Source of the DNA: Lentisphaeria bacterium
GTDB taxonomy: Bacteria > Verrucomicrobiota > Lentisphaeria > Victivallales > GWF2-50-93
Assembly (NCBI GenBank): GCA_020056205.1
Contig: JAGVIF010000323.1
Location: forward strand, 1 to 5,087
Direction of reading: 5' to 3'
DNA length: 5,087 nt
Under the pieces are notes generated by a model, which ran no database searches, was not told the DNA's origin, and saw only the letters and a program-made list of their open reading frames with translations. The translations under genes were made by a program, and so were the position numbers. This document shows, piece by piece, positions 4,989 to 5,087 of this stretch; the stretch's first letter is position 1; each line of letters opens with the position of its first letter.

Positions 4989-5087
4989 CTCATACCTCAC
5001 GTTTTAAAAACACTTGCAATTGCGCAACTGACCTGATTGTTGTTACCGTAGCATATTTTCAGCCAAAAACAATTTTTTCTATAGATT

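Noticed and set aside
5045..5072. A promoter for the pseudopilin gene (TTGTTT at 5072-5067, 16 bases, TACGGT at 5050-5045)
   Set aside because: Both boxes are weak and no other evidence supports them; AT-rich DNA yields such matches often.

Overview
The window reads as a chromosomal stretch from a bacterium of the PVC group, most likely a Lentisphaerota (Victivallis-like) lineage. This is inferred, not proven. The reasons are a stand-alone pseudopilin whose FTLVELLVV motif is not preceded by the usual Gly at -1, a cupin-type AraC regulator divergent from a non-haem uroporphyrinogen-decarboxylase-like protein, and a membrane-anchored solute-binding protein next to an anchored TPR protein. All three traits are common in that phylum. 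There are five genes: four on the minus strand and one on the plus strand. None of the four intergenic gaps between them exceeds 300 bases.

Layout, left to right. (1) 1-674, minus: N-terminal 224 residues of a family 1 (sugar-type) ABC solute-binding protein, cut by the window edge. (2) 784-1692, minus: a 302-residue membrane-anchored TPR protein, upstream of the binding protein and possibly co-transcribed with it. Two tandem hairpins separate them. (3) 1982-2923, minus: an AraC-family regulator with an N-terminal cupin sensor and a C-terminal double helix-turn-helix. (4) 3206-4237, plus: a UroD/MtaA-like protein transcribed divergently from the regulator. The shared control region holds two 15-bp direct repeats spaced exactly 20 bp, the geometry expected for an AraC-family operator. 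(5) 4311-4988, minus: a GspH/FimT-like type II secretion pseudopilin, convergent with the UroD-like gene.

The most striking structure is a family of palindromic elements with 16-bp arms (GTAAATATTCACCGAA and its complement). One copy lies in every internal gap: 693-733, 1919-1985, 3047-3087 and 4239-4308. A solitary half copy lies at the start of the TPR gene (1696-1709), and a diverged hairpin of the same design lies at 742-780. The family has a 41-bp short form with a 9-nt loop and a 67-70-bp long form that carries extra sequence in the loop; in one copy this extra sequence is itself a palindrome. The elements abut genes closely: one supplies the regulator's stop codon, one begins two bases after the UroD-like stop codon, and arms read in the minus sense offer GTG-AAT-ATT-TAC false starts to two genes.

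The regulator and the UroD-like gene probably form one regulatory unit in which the regulator senses a small molecule and controls the divergent gene. The TPR and solute-binding genes look like part of an uptake locus continuing to the left. The pseudopilin appears to be a separate transcription unit.
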